In this document: one piece after another, positions 8,565 through 17,502 of the stretch
Layout of the letters: each line of letters starts with the position of its first letter
Position numbering within the stretch: the stretch's first letter is position 1
Source of the DNA: Planctomycetota bacterium
GTDB lineage: Bacteria; Planctomycetota; Planctomycetia; Pirellulales; PNKZ01
DNA: 64,000 bases
Direction of reading: 5' to 3'
Assembly (NCBI GenBank): GCA_018242585.1
Contig: JAFEBQ010000016.1
Span: forward strand, 107,816-171,815
Translations under genes and position numbers: made by a program
The notes under the pieces: model-generated
The model's input: only the letters and a program-made list of their open reading frames with translations
Told to the model about the DNA's origin: nothing
Database searches by the model: none

Positions 8565-11063
8565 TCACTTCTTCGAGCCGGGCGATTTCACCGGCAAGGG
8601 CGCGCCGAGCGTGTCTTGGTTCGGCTTGAAGCCTTGGCCGTCCACGTCGACGTAGATCGGGTTCGACACGGCGACCGGCGGCGTCTTGGCGTGCTCGGGG
8701 CCCATCACGTGCCCCAGCTTGGACTGCTCGCCGATCGTGGCCACGATCACATGCGCGTCGCTCTTGAGCGCGAGCGGAATCTTCTGCTCGAACTTGACTA
8801 CCTTCGAGCCAAACATGTCGGGGTGCGACTTGCGCGTGAAGTTCAGTTCAGGCTGCGGCGCGCCGTTGATGAACACCTGGACTCGGTCGACGTCCAGCCA
8901 GTTGGCGCACTGCACCCGCACCGACAAGGTCGCCTTGCCAGTCGGCGCGTCGATGTCGTCGCCGGCGGTCCCTTGCGAGCGTGGGCCGGGCTGGGCCGCT
9001 TGTAGGTTCACTTCCAGAAACGGCCCGTTCGACATCACGATATGGCCATGCTCGGCCGCGTGGACAATGTCCAGCACTTCGATCTTGGCCGGGTCGTCGG
9101 TCGGGCATTCGATCCAGTTCCTCAGCCAGCCCGAGCCGTGAATGTTGTAATGGGCGTCGGTGTTGACCACGCCCGGCACGCGCGCGCCCTGGTTCAGCAG
9201 TTGCAGCCAGTTGAAGATGGTGTTGTTCTTCTGGCCGTCTTTGCCATCGATCAGGGCCGGCTTGAAGATGTTCTGCGGCGGGTGGACCTCGACGACGTCC
9301 ATGTGCGCCAGAACGCGCTGATAACCCTCGTCCGGCTTGCCGTCGCCGTTCTTGTCAAACAGCAGCCAGCCCAGATCGGGATGATTCTGCTGGACGAGCT
9401 TTTCGCTGCGATTGTCCCACAGGGCCAGTCGTTCGATCTGCGCCTGGGGATCGGCGTCGGGCAGCGGCGCGCCGTTGTCTTGCGTGTGGTCGTGCATGTG
9501 CAAGGGGAACGAGTTCATGTGTCCCAGCGGCAACGGCGAACTGGTCAGCTCGATGCCAGTGCAGGTGCCCATCAGGTGCTCGACTCCCAGCCGTTTCAGG
9601 TGCGGCACGTAGGTCGAAATGCGGTTGTGCTCGGTGCAGGGGGCGTATTCCACGTGCTCGCACAGCAGGTTCAACACCCGGCCGTATTGGCTCGAAATGT
9701 TGTCCCCCGACGGGCTGGCGTGGTTGTGAAAATCGCCGCTCACCCAGCCGCGGGTGTCGACCGTGCGAATCAGCTTGGCGCTCAGCCGGGTTTCGGAGCC
9801 GGCCAGGACTTCAAGCTGCTGCTCGACGATGTCGTACTCGGGGCCGTAACTAACCGTGCAGTCGTACTTGCCCGGCGGCAACTCCAACCGGAACGCGCCG
9901 GTGTGCGAGTAGTACAAATTGCCGACGGCGTGCTCGCCCGACTTGTCGAAGAAGTTCGGGTTCTTGGTGTCGCCCGCGCCGCGGAACTGGACCTTGCAGG
10001 GAATCGGCCCGCCGGCTTGATTGGTGACTGATGCCACCACGGTGCCGGCCGTGGGGAGCTTGACTGCGTGTTGGCCGCCGGCGGTGACTTCGAGCGTCCG
10101 CTCGCCATGATGCGGTGACGACACACTGGCCTTGGCCGGCGCCGTGAGCGAGGCGATAAACATGCCGTCTGATCCCGTCTTGCCCGCGGCGATGACCTTG
10201 TCGTCTTGCTTCAACTCGACGTAAGCGCCGGCCAGCGGCTTGCCCGCCTCGTCGGTGACGGTGATGACGGCGGGCTTCGCGCCGGGTTCGTTGGCCGCGC
10301 CGGCCACTTGCAGCAACTGGTTCAAGTCGCTGGCCACGTAGACGTGCCGCGCAATTGCGGCCGTGCCTCCGGCCGGGATCGACAACTTGCGGCTGGTGGC
10401 CGACGGCTTATTCCCTTCGGGCTGGTCGATGATCACGCCATACGCGGCGTTCCACCAGCGGTCATAGTTCCAGGCGAGCGCGCCTGCGGTTCCTTTGGTG
10501 TACACAGTCCCGTCGGCGCGAATCTCGTCGGCCGCGTCGTAGTCAATCGGCTTGTCAGTCGAGTTCTTGAATGTAGTCGTCACGGCCAGTCGGCCGTCAC
10601 CGTCGGCCAACTCGTAGGTGGTTTCGGCGGTCAGTTTCCCTTCCTGGATCACCGCGCCGACGCGGACGACGATCCGTTCGGCCTTGGCGGTTGGCGACTG
10701 CTCGCTGACGGCGGGGGTCGTGGTAACCGTGCGCCAATTGGCGGCCTTGCCCAGTGGATACCAAGCGCCGAGCTGGTCGTTCTGTCCTTCGCGCGTAGTG
10801 AAATCGAGCAGACAGCCGCCGACGTTCTTGACCGTCATGTTGGCGTTGCGTGTGACCAACGGCTGGGCGATGACCGCCACCAGCTTGTCATTGCGGATGA
10901 CGATGTCGCCGTAGATGGCGTCGACCTCTTTGCCGGCTGGCACCCAGGCGTTCCAGTTGTCGGCGGTCAGGATGGCGATCTCGGCGGCGCTGGCCGAACC
11001 GACCGGCGCGATCGCGCCCCACAGGAACAGCCCGCCCAGGATGAATCCGCGAACAGATTGCAT
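8565..11063 (-). CDS. Secreted CehA/McbA family metallohydrolase with carboxypeptidase-regulatory-like domains
   Basis: 832 residues with a signal peptide (about 1-27, GSASAAEIA). A long beta-rich N-terminal part includes regulatory-like domains near residues 265-430 (VTDEAGKPLAGAYVELKQDD; VTNQAGGPIPCKVQF). A PHP-type metal centre follows: GWVSGDFHNHASPSGDN near 440, TEHNRIS, then NQNHPDLGW-like and NTDAHYN motifs. CehA/McbA members are carbamate or phosphoester hydrolases, and many planctomycete members are secreted with unknown substrate. It lies 25 nt downstream of the amidohydrolase gene, so both may be in one transcript. Confidence 0.82.
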   Translation of the reverse strand: MQSVRGFILGGLFLWGAIAPVGSASAAEIAILTADNWNAWVPAGKEVDAIYGDIVIRNDKLVAVIAQPLVTRNANMTVKNVGGCLLDFTTREGQNDQLGAWYPLGKAANWRTVTTTPAVSEQSPTAKAERIVVRVGAVIQEGKLTAETTYELADGDGRLAVTTTFKNSTDKPIDYDAADEIRADGTVYTKGTAGALAWNYDRWWNAAYGVIIDQPEGNKPSATSRKLSIPAGGTAAIARHVYVASDLNQLLQVAGAANEPGAKPAVITVTDEAGKPLAGAYVELKQDDKVIAAGKTGSDGMFIASLTAPAKASVSSPHHGERTLEVTAGGQHAVKLPTAGTVVASVTNQAGGPIPCKVQFRGAGDTKNPNFFDKSGEHAVGNLYYSHTGAFRLELPPGKYDCTVSYGPEYDIVEQQLEVLAGSETRLSAKLIRTVDTRGWVSGDFHNHASPSGDNISSQYGRVLNLLCEHVEYAPCTEHNRISTYVPHLKRLGVEHLMGTCTGIELTSSPLPLGHMNSFPLHMHDHTQDNGAPLPDADPQAQIERLALWDNRSEKLVQQNHPDLGWLLFDKNGDGKPDEGYQRVLAHMDVVEVHPPQNIFKPALIDGKDGQKNNTIFNWLQLLNQGARVPGVVNTDAHYNIHGSGWLRNWIECPTDDPAKIEVLDIVHAAEHGHIVMSNGPFLEVNLQAAQPGPRSQGTAGDDIDAPTGKATLSVRVQCANWLDVDRVQVFINGAPQPELNFTRKSHPDMFGSKVVKFEQKIPLALKSDAHVIVATIGEQSKLGHVMGPEHAKTPPVAVSNPIYVDVDGQGFKPNQDTLGAPLPVKSPGSKK

Positions 11064-11088
11064 AGCGTGTCTCGTTAAAACCAGTGGC

Positions 11089-12378
11089 TTAAGGTGACTT
11101 GAATACGGCGCCTTGCTTCATCACGAACACGACCTTGTGCATCTTGCTGATGTCGGCCAGCGGATCGCCTTCGACGGCGATGATGTCGGCGATCTTCGTG
11201 GCTTCGATCGTTCCCAAGCGGTCATCGATGCGCAGCAGCCGGGCCGCTTGAATCGTGGCCGATTGAATGGCCTTCATTGGGGGCATGCCGCCGGCGACCA
11301 TCAACTCGAACTCTTCGGCGTTCTGCCCGTGGGGCGACACGCCCGAGTCAGTGCCAAAGGCGATCTTCACGCCGGCCGTGTAGGCCTTGGCAAACGTCTC
11401 GCGAATCACGGGCCCGATGGCGGCGGCCTTGGGGCGGACGATCTCGGGAAAATAGCCCGGCTCCTTGGCCTTCTCGGCCACCCACTTGCCGGCCAGGTTG
11501 GTCGGCACCCACCACGTGCCGCGTTCTTTCATCAGCGCGATCACTTCATCGGTCATGAACGTGCCATGCTCGATCGAGTCGACCCCGGCCAGGACCGCGC
11601 GCTTCATCCCTTCGGTGCCGTGGGCGTGAACGGCCACGATCATGTTGTAATCCTTGGCCGTCTGGACCACGGCCCGCAGCTCCTCGTCGGTGAACTGCGG
11701 ATTCTGCCCGCTGGCCGCCAGGCTCAGCACGCCGCCGGTAGCGGTCAGCTTGATCAGATCGGCGCCGTCCTTGTAGCGCTGGCGCACGGCCTTGCGGGCG
11801 TCGTCGGCGCCGTTGATCACCCCTTCGAGCGGGCCCGGATCGCGGCGATAGTCGCCCCGCAGCGAGTTGGTCGGATCGGCGTGCCCGCCGGTGGTGGCCA
11901 GCGATTTACCCGAGGTGAAGATGCGCGGCCCGGGCGTCCAGCCCTGATCGATTGCTTTGCGCAGCGCAATCGAGTTGACGCCGTTGTCCCCCAGATCGCG
12001 CACCGTGGTAAAGCCCGCCATCAGCGTCACGCGGGCAAAATGCGTGGAGCGCAGGGCGTAGTCGGCCTGGTCCATGAAGAACCGCTCGGTATACGAATCT
12101 TTCGAGTGCTGCGATTGCAGATGGGTGTGCATGTCCATCAGGCCAGGCATCACCGTCCGGTCGGTGAATTGAATCAGCTTGTCGTCCGGGCCGGGTTCCA
12201 GGTAACCGTCGACGACGCGCGTGATGCGATCCCCTTCGATCACGATCGACTGCCGCGTCTTCGGCTGATCGCTCCGCCCGTCGATCAACCGGCCGGCATG
12301 AATGATGGTGGCCGCGTGCGCCGAGCCGGCGACCGCTACGAGAGTGACGACCGTCAACAAGATGCCCCAGCGCTTCAT
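11089..12378 (-). CDS. Secreted metal-dependent amidohydrolase (imidazolonepropionase-like)
   Basis: 429 residues from the ATG at 12378; the frame is open 33 nt further but this start begins the signal peptide ([18 protein letters not shown], cleavage near AHAAT). Metal ligands: H84 and H86 in MDMHTHL, then [19 protein letters not shown], and the catalytic Asp in [11 protein letters not shown]. The terminal beta-sandwich [18 protein letters not shown] is present. This subtype cleaves cyclic amides or dipeptides such as prolidase-type substrates. The operon partner downstream is the CehA-type metallohydrolase. Confidence 0.88.
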   Translation of the reverse strand: MKRWGILLTVVTLVAVAGSAHAATIIHAGRLIDGRSDQPKTRQSIVIEGDRITRVVDGYLEPGPDDKLIQFTDRTVMPGLMDMHTHLQSQHSKDSYTERFFMDQADYALRSTHFARVTLMAGFTTVRDLGDNGVNSIALRKAIDQGWTPGPRIFTSGKSLATTGGHADPTNSLRGDYRRDPGPLEGVINGADDARKAVRQRYKDGADLIKLTATGGVLSLAASGQNPQFTDEELRAVVQTAKDYNMIVAVHAHGTEGMKRAVLAGVDSIEHGTFMTDEVIALMKERGTWWVPTNLAGKWVAEKAKEPGYFPEIVRPKAAAIGPVIRETFAKAYTAGVKIAFGTDSGVSPHGQNAEEFELMVAGGMPPMKAIQSATIQAARLLRIDDRLGTIEATKIADIIAVEGDPLADISKMHKVVFVMKQGAVFKSP

Positions 12379-12398
12379 CGCGTTGTTCCTAGTTTCCT

Positions 12399-12470
12399 GT
12401 AGGGTACGCACCCCGTGCGTACCGATGAACCGGATTTAATTCTTGGTACGCACCGGGGTGCGTATCCTAC
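12399..12470. repeat. Dispersed repeat family D, copy D1 (hairpin)
   Basis: Left arm GTAGGGTACGCACCCCGTGC and right arm CACCGGGGTGCGTATCCTAC are inverted copies around about 20 nt. It lies just before the amidohydrolase start and after the DUF1080 gene. A short form (GGTACGCACGGATGCGTACC) is at 25780-25801. Confidence 0.8.
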
Positions 12471-12571
12471 GACTGACTTACCGATTTGCGCAATCAACCA
12501 AGGCACGCCGCGGCGCGCGGCGAGTGCCCAAGCTGACTCGAAACCTGTTAGTGGCCGATTGGCGTGGCGTT

Positions 12572-14047
12572 TTACAACGCTTTGACTTTGAAGCTGCGGT
12601 ACGCGACCGGGTCGCTGTGACCGGCGAAGCCGACGAACCCCTTGCGATTGTCGAGCCCTTTGGGCGGGTGCGCGATCTGGCTGCGGTCGAACGAATCGAT
12701 GTCCACATCCAGAATCTTGGTTCCGTTGAGCGTGACCTTGATCTTCTGGCCGCGGACTTCGATCTCTTCAAAGTTCCACTCGCCCACCGGCCGCAGATAG
12801 CCGTGCTTGGCGCCGACGCAGTGGTACAGCGAGCCGTGGTACTGATACGGCAACAGCGGGGTCTTGGCCTTGGCGTTGTAACCATCGCTGTCGATGACCT
12901 GGATTTCCAGGCCATCGGCCGCCGAATGTTTGCCCAGTGGCGTGCGCAGCGCGATGCCGTTGTTACCGGCCGGCGGCAGCTTGAACTCGAAGCGGATCAG
13001 GACGTCTTCGTACTCGTCCTTGGTCAGCAGGTCGCCCCCCTTGCCGGGCTTGCAGACGATCGCGCCGTCGAGCACTTCGTAATTGTTCACCGCTCCTTGC
13101 CAGTTGCTCAGATCCTTGCCGTTGTTCAATTCGACGTAGCCGTCGGCGTCGCGCGCGGCGAGAATCTTGTTTGCTTCGTCGCCGCTGATTTCACGAACAA
13201 AGACGTTGCGCCAGCGAATCTCGCTGCCGTGGGTTTGCAGTTGGATCGGCCCCTTGGCGTAGACCGGGTCGAGCATGAAGCCGTTCGGCGCCTTCGCGGC
13301 CGAAGCGTCGCTGCTGGTCGCGCCGGGCTTGCCATAGGCCAGGTAGCCGGTCTTGCGATTGGCAAAGAAGTTCTCCAAGGGCGCGTTGTCAACCACCACT
13401 TCACCGTTCAAGGCGACGGTCACACGCTCGCCGATCATGGTGATCCGCATGCTGTTCCACTCGCCCAGTGGCTTATCCATTTTCTTCAACGGATCCTTGC
13501 CGGGCGAACCCTTGCGGTTGTTCCACAGACCTCCCGAGCCCTTGTCCTGGCCCAGGCCGCGCGGATCGCCGTTCGTGGTGTCCCAAATCTGCACTTGCGG
13601 CGTGCCGCGCAGGTAGACGCCGCTGTCACCCAAGGGCAAGGCCTTGTACTCGAGCAACAGCTCGAAGTCGCCGTAGTCCTTGTCAGTCGTCAGGTAGAGC
13701 CCGTGCCCGTCGTTCACCAGCTCGCCGTTTTCAACTTTCCAGTGGGCGTTCAGGTGATCGTTCAGTGGTTCGCCCTTCTTGTTAAGCAGGCCACCCTCGA
13801 TCGATTGCTGCTTGTACTTGGCTTTTTCCTCGTCGCTCATCCCCCAGAGGTCCGCCGGGTCGCGCGTGGACCAGCCGTACCAACCCTGCAGGTTTTGGCC
13901 GTTGAACAGCGCGGTGAAGCCCGGCGGCGGGGCGACCGGCTCGGCGGCCAACGCGCCGGCGGCCAGGGGGACAATCGCCAGAGTCAGCGACATCAAACCA
14001 ACGAACCAACGGGGCGCGCGACGAACACAGGAATAAGGAGTGGGCAT
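12572..14047 (-). CDS. Secreted protein with two DUF1080 (3-keto-disaccharide hydrolase family) domains
   Basis: 491 residues from the ATG at 14047; the open frame runs 109 codons further upstream with no domain content. The signal peptide spans about 1-35 (GALAAEPV). Domain 1 (about 40-275): FTALFNGQNLQGWYGW, DFELLLEYKALPLGDSGVYL and WNSMRITMIGERVTVALNG. Domain 2 (about 300-490): YVELNNGKDLSNWQG, LIRFEFKLPPAGNNGIALR and WNFEEIEVRGQKIKVTLNG. The concanavalin-like family hydrolyses 3-keto-glycosides, usually working with Gfo/Idh/MocA oxidoreductases. The tandem duplication suggests one catalytic and one binding copy (inference). Confidence 0.85.
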   Translation of the reverse strand: MPTPYSCVRRAPRWFVGLMSLTLAIVPLAAGALAAEPVAPPPGFTALFNGQNLQGWYGWSTRDPADLWGMSDEEKAKYKQQSIEGGLLNKKGEPLNDHLNAHWKVENGELVNDGHGLYLTTDKDYGDFELLLEYKALPLGDSGVYLRGTPQVQIWDTTNGDPRGLGQDKGSGGLWNNRKGSPGKDPLKKMDKPLGEWNSMRITMIGERVTVALNGEVVVDNAPLENFFANRKTGYLAYGKPGATSSDASAAKAPNGFMLDPVYAKGPIQLQTHGSEIRWRNVFVREISGDEANKILAARDADGYVELNNGKDLSNWQGAVNNYEVLDGAIVCKPGKGGDLLTKDEYEDVLIRFEFKLPPAGNNGIALRTPLGKHSAADGLEIQVIDSDGYNAKAKTPLLPYQYHGSLYHCVGAKHGYLRPVGEWNFEEIEVRGQKIKVTLNGTKILDVDIDSFDRSQIAHPPKGLDNRKGFVGFAGHSDPVAYRSFKVKAL

Positions 14048-14566
14048 GGATGACTCGCAAAGGGAAAGGCGGGTAGCAGGGGGGCAGGCGCAACCAAAGT
14101 CGCGGCTTGCAATGTGTACGCTGGCCGAGCGAAAGTCAAACCAACGCCGGGCTTCGGCCGCAAACGCGCGTCCCCCGTGGCGGAGCCGCACCAGTTTCAC
14201 TGGTAAAACTGTCGGCACGTCGCGATCGACAGGCACGCCCTCGTTGGGGGGCTTGAGCTTGCTCGTCTTTCCCGAAGAAAAGTGACGATTCTTGGCCCTG
14301 AGTACGATGACGGGCACGACACGCCGGTCACGGCTTGCCGAGGGGTTCTTTGAACAAGACCGCCCGTACCGCAATCGAGAAGCAGACCAGCGGCCTTGAT
14401 TCGACGTGCGAGGGGGGGCGTCCCCGGTGCGTGTGGTCGCTGGCCAGGACGTGTTTCTCTACGGGCCGTCTTTACGAGAGCAGGTGAAACGCAAGCCGCA
14501 GCCTAACTTCGGCCTCGGGCATCGTTTTCTTCGGACAAGATCACAGGCATTGGTAAATTCCAGTCG
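14048..14566. other. Gap without recognisable features
   Basis: 519 nt between the double-DUF1080 gene and the pRiA4b-type gene. I found no supported ORF, tRNA, terminator or member of the repeat families described here. It marks the left border of a patch of lower-GC accessory genes. Confidence 0.4.
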
Positions 14567-15328
14567 CTATGAGCGCCAATCCGGCAGCCCGCGTTTCATT
14601 TCCTTCGAGGTCTTCTGCGGATCGAATTCCTCTGGGTCAAAAGAGCCGCCGATCCATTCCAACCGATTCTCGTGATCCTCGTGCTTCGGATCGCGGATGA
14701 CTTCGAGAAGCTCGTAATAGCCCCAGATGCCGCCGCAATCCTCGGGTGGACAGGCACGCGCGCCTGCCAGGCAGAGCGGGTACTTGGCTTTGGGATCGAC
14801 GGGCGGACAGCCCTCGAAAAGGATTTCGTGTTCCCAGCCGTCGCCGAAGTCATATTCGTATTTGAACCGGAAGGCTTTCCCTTTTCGGGGCAGGATGTCA
14901 TGGAGCTTTGTCTTGGTGGAATCGACACACTCGAAGTCATCGAAGCCGTCGTCGAGTTGTTCGGGATTGCCGTATCGGTTCCCTTTGATCTCGAACTGGT
15001 GAAGATGGCTGTTGGTCCAGCCCATTGCCGTCTGGATGTGGTCATGCAGTCTGTCGAGCGTGCAGTCTTGAACCTGAATTCGCCGCCAGATCGGCGGCTT
15101 GGAGCCAAGCAGGGTGATCTTGAATTGAAACACGCCGGATGATTGGGACTTGGCTTGCGGAGATTCGTTCCCCAGGGTTGAGTCGCTGGCCTCCTCCAAA
15201 AACACGCCGATCTTGTTCAGGACCGAAAGCAACCTCTTCTTGTGGGGGCTCGGTGCGTAAACCGCGGCCGTGCCGATCTCGTCGTTCAACTGGTTGAGTT
15301 CCTTCATCGTGAATGACACGACCTGCAT
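14567..15328 (-). CDS. Plasmid pRiA4b ORF-3 family protein
   Basis: 253 residues. The family core is plain: FQFKITLLGSKPPIWRRIQV near residue 67, LDRLHDHIQTAMGWTNSHLHQFEI, FKYEYDFGDGWEHEI near 155, and CLAGARACPPEDCGGIWGYYELL. PF07929 proteins are found on plasmids, in IS1096-type passenger genes and in accessory chromosomal patches; their biochemical role is unknown. The N-terminal 65 residues are an extra, partly helical extension. GC content looks lower than in neighbouring metabolic genes, in keeping with transfer. Two small ORFs lie downstream in the adjacent patch. Confidence 0.88.
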   Translation of the reverse strand: MQVVSFTMKELNQLNDEIGTAAVYAPSPHKKRLLSVLNKIGVFLEEASDSTLGNESPQAKSQSSGVFQFKITLLGSKPPIWRRIQVQDCTLDRLHDHIQTAMGWTNSHLHQFEIKGNRYGNPEQLDDGFDDFECVDSTKTKLHDILPRKGKAFRFKYEYDFGDGWEHEILFEGCPPVDPKAKYPLCLAGARACPPEDCGGIWGYYELLEVIRDPKHEDHENRLEWIGGSFDPEEFDPQKTSKEMKRGLPDWRS

Positions 15329-15397
15329 GCCGTCACTTGCGGCCTCGATCCTTTTCTTGAATCTCAGGCTGAGCCGGGTGCAGGAGACAAGACTCTC

Positions 15398-15580
15398 TCA
15401 CTGCTGCTTGGTGAGCTTGAGCGGGTAAAGTGAGCTGGCCTTCTTGGTTGGTTTCGGGCGGAACGATTGCGGGCCAGGATGCTCGCCAGTGAGCAGTTCG
15501 CTCATGGCCTGGGCGAGCACCTTTCGTATCTGTTCGTGAGTGGGGGGCTTGTTGTGTTCGGGCTCGTTAAGCTGGTTCAT
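15398..15580 (-). CDS. Small basic protein of unknown function (60 aa)
   Basis: The 60-residue product begins MNQLNEPEHNKPPTHEQIRK and ends in a Lys/Pro-rich basic tail. An AGGAG ribosome-binding site lies 8 nt before the ATG at 15580, the best reason to accept it. No domain recognised. It is 25 nt downstream of the 90-aa membrane protein and probably shares its transcript. Confidence 0.55.
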   Translation of the reverse strand: MNQLNEPEHNKPPTHEQIRKVLAQAMSELLTGEHPGPQSFRPKPTKKASSLYPLKLTKQQ

Positions 15581-15605
15581 CGAGAGGCTCCTGCCGTCAA
15601 AAAGA

Positions 15606-15878
15606 TCATGCCACGGCCCACGCCACGCCCGTCAGCATGACGACTCCGATCAGGACCAACAAGCACCCACCACCCGCCTTTGGCAATCCATCTCGAATCA
15701 ATCGCCCGGCCTCGGACTCATAGCCGATCTCCCGCTTGAGCTGCCGCTTCTTGTTCGGCCACCAACGGAGCGGCTTGAGCAGGGCCGTGATGCCCAGGTC
15801 TTTTTTGATTCGCTTCTTGGCTTTGGTGACGCCGAGCAGGGTCTTCAACGAAGGGCGACGATAGCGGAAGAATTTCAT
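15606..15878 (-). CDS. Small basic protein with one C-terminal transmembrane helix (90 aa)
   Basis: The first 65 residues are strongly basic (RYRRPSLKTL, TKAKKRIKKDLG, PNKKRQLKREIG), followed by a Gly-rich linker and a hydrophobic C-terminal helix (CLLVLIGVVMLTGVAWAVA). The layout suggests a tail-anchored protein with a basic cytoplasmic face, perhaps touching nucleic acid or lipid. Its ATG overlaps the stop of the truncated HAD frame upstream (ATGA), with GAGAG upstream as ribosome-binding site. No family recognised. Confidence 0.6.
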   Translation of the reverse strand: MKFFRYRRPSLKTLLGVTKAKKRIKKDLGITALLKPLRWWPNKKRQLKREIGYESEAGRLIRDGLPKAGGGCLLVLIGVVMLTGVAWAVA

Positions 15879-16192
15879 CGGGAATGCTCTCTGTCATAAG
15901 TCGGCGCGGCCGTAGGGATGTCGGCGCAGCCTGCCATCTGGCCGGATACTTCCGCGCGAGCATACGCAGCCCAAGCCGCCGCCCGCATCTCAGGAGGAAA
16001 CTGATATTTCTCGGCGACAACATTCAAGGGCTGACGCCACAGATCACCAATGATGGCAGAGACTTCGGCCGCGGAGTATGTGCCGTCATTCGTGCTTCGA
16101 ATTACCGCGAAGACCGCTTCGAGCAACTGCCGTCCGGCTGCATCGGCGGCACAGAGGCAGTTATCGAGATCAAAGATGATTGCCTTTATCAC
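15875..16192 (-). pseudogene. Truncated HAD-superfamily hydrolase fragment
   Basis: From a GTG at 16192 the product begins VIKAIIFDLDNCLCAADAAG, the first HAD motif with both catalytic Asp (D8, D10), and continues through an alpha-helical cap for about 95 residues. It then ends after DIPTAAPTYDREHSR. Full HAD hydrolases are roughly 200 residues or more; the Thr/Ser motif, conserved Lys and the GDxxxD motif are all missing. The likely history is a deletion joining its middle to the start of the 90-aa gene, with which it shares an ATGA overlap. A longer in-frame start (GTG at 16246) overlaps the VOC stop and is less family-like. Confidence 0.6.
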
Positions 16193-16242
16193 CACTCCAC
16201 CTTCAGTTCGTCGTTCGTTGCCATCGTTGTTGCCGCGGTTTG

Positions 16243-16788
16243 TCACCCGTCCCGTGGCCCTTCACCGACCGCCGGGACGTCCTGGTGCGCCTTGACTTCC
16301 TTGAGCAACCCGTTCAGGTCGAGCCGCCGACTGAACATCGCTAATTCGCCCCGTGGCGTCCGCGGCCATGCTTCCGGGGGGCGATCCCAATACAGTTCCA
16401 CGCCGTTGTCGTCCGGGTCACGCAGGTACAGCGCCTCGCTGATGCCGTGATCGCTGGCTCCGTCGAGCGAGATTCCCGCGGCCAACACGCGATGCAGCGC
16501 AGCGGACAGCGCCCCGCGAGTTGGGTACAGAATGGCGGTGTGGTACAGGCCCGTCGTCCCCGGCGGCGGGGGCGACCCGCCCAGGCTCTCCCAGGTGTTC
16601 AGTCCGATGTGGTGGTGGTAGCCGCCCGCCGAAACGAATGCCGCCTGGGTACCGTACCTTTGGGTCAACTCGAAGCCGAGAACGCCGCAATAGAACCGCA
16701 GCGCCCGTTCCAGGTCGGCGACCTTCAAATGGACATGGCCGATGCGAACGCCCGGATCAATCGGTCGGAGCGGTTCGTCGGTAGTCAT
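16243..16788 (-). CDS. VOC-superfamily (glyoxalase/dioxygenase fold) protein
   Basis: 181 residues from the ATG at 16788, chosen because AAAGGA precedes it; a GTG at 16809 is also in frame. Paired beta-alpha-beta-beta-beta modules: RIGHVHLKVADLERALRFYCGVLGF near residue 15, then HHIGLNTWESLGGSPPP, GLYHTAILYPTRGAL and ALYLRDPDDNGVELYWDRP. The His/Glu residues at GHVHLKV, GLYHTAI and NGVELY are the usual metal ligands. This resembles CatE-like ring-cleaving or glyoxalase-like proteins. It lies 17 nt downstream of the YkgB-like gene, as part of an AraC/YkgB/VOC unit. Confidence 0.85.
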   Translation of the reverse strand: MTTDEPLRPIDPGVRIGHVHLKVADLERALRFYCGVLGFELTQRYGTQAAFVSAGGYHHHIGLNTWESLGGSPPPPGTTGLYHTAILYPTRGALSAALHRVLAAGISLDGASDHGISEALYLRDPDDNGVELYWDRPPEAWPRTPRGELAMFSRRLDLNGLLKEVKAHQDVPAVGEGPRDG

Positions 16789-16805
16789 TGTTGGTCCTTT
16801 CGCTT

Positions 16806-17432
16806 TCACGCGCTCGCCAGGGTCGTCCGATTCTCAGTCACGGCGGCCTTTGACAGCATGACGGCCGCGGCCCGCTTTCGGAGGTACGCCTTCGCCGAAT
16901 CCGCCATCGTCACCAGGGCCGCACCCATCATAATCGCGTCCTTGACGACCAGCCGCCCGGCGCCGCTCAAATAGGGGAAGCCGTGCTGGGCGTCGCCCAG
17001 CGCGGGAACCCAACATTCCGGAGTCGTGATCAAGAACGACAGCGTGACGAGCGACATCACGAAGACCAGAAAGCTACCCAGCGCCGCGGCCTGGGGCAGC
17101 CAGGGATGCAGGCAGAGCAGCAGGCCGTACAGGACAATCACGGTCCCCAGGCCATAGGCGAACTCGTAGGTGTGGTTCGCTTCGTGCCAAGCTCGATTCT
17201 CGGCGTTCAGCACCCCCTCCGGGTTCTTGTGGGTCTTGTAGTTCTCGCCGTCGGCGTAAAAGAAGCTCATGAATGGGCTGTTGGCGACGAACGGCACGAT
17301 GCCGTCCGCTTCGTAGCGAAACGCCTTCAATCCACCAATCCAGAGCAGCACGACGATCAAGCCGACTCGCGTGACGGCCACGCCCACGTGGTCCATCCGG
17401 GAGGCCAGTTCGAAAAGCTTCAGCACGCCCAT
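16806..17432 (-). CDS. YkgB/DUF417 family inner-membrane protein
   Basis: 208 residues from the ATG at 17432, which has a GGAGGAAG ribosome-binding site; the frame is open for 79 more codons upstream without sense. Four hydrophobic segments; the first reads VTRVGLIVVLLWIGGLKAF. The motif FRYEADGIVPFVANSPFMSF is characteristic of DUF417 (E. coli YkgB/RclC). RclC is part of the reactive-chlorine resistance system regulated by the AraC-type RclR, and here too an AraC-family gene lies immediately upstream (70 nt). Confidence 0.82.
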   Translation of the reverse strand: MGVLKLFELASRMDHVGVAVTRVGLIVVLLWIGGLKAFRYEADGIVPFVANSPFMSFFYADGENYKTHKNPEGVLNAENRAWHEANHTYEFAYGLGTVIVLYGLLLCLHPWLPQAAALGSFLVFVMSLVTLSFLITTPECWVPALGDAQHGFPYLSGAGRLVVKDAIMMGAALVTMADSAKAYLRKRAAAVMLSKAAVTENRTTLASA

Positions 17433-17502
17433 TTTTCTTCCTCCACGAGAGCCACGCGAGCGGAGATTCCTCGGTACATCCCGGTTCGTCCGCCGCCATG
17501 GT

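Noticed and set aside
12443..14053. 536-codon plus-strand open frame opposite the double-DUF1080 gene
   Set aside because: Antisense shadow; no signal, no domain, and the minus strand carries clear duplicated domains.
14567..15328. pRiA4b ORF-3 gene as proof of an insertion sequence
   Set aside because: The family is associated with IS1096-type elements, but no transposase, terminal inverted repeats or target duplication could be seen around it.
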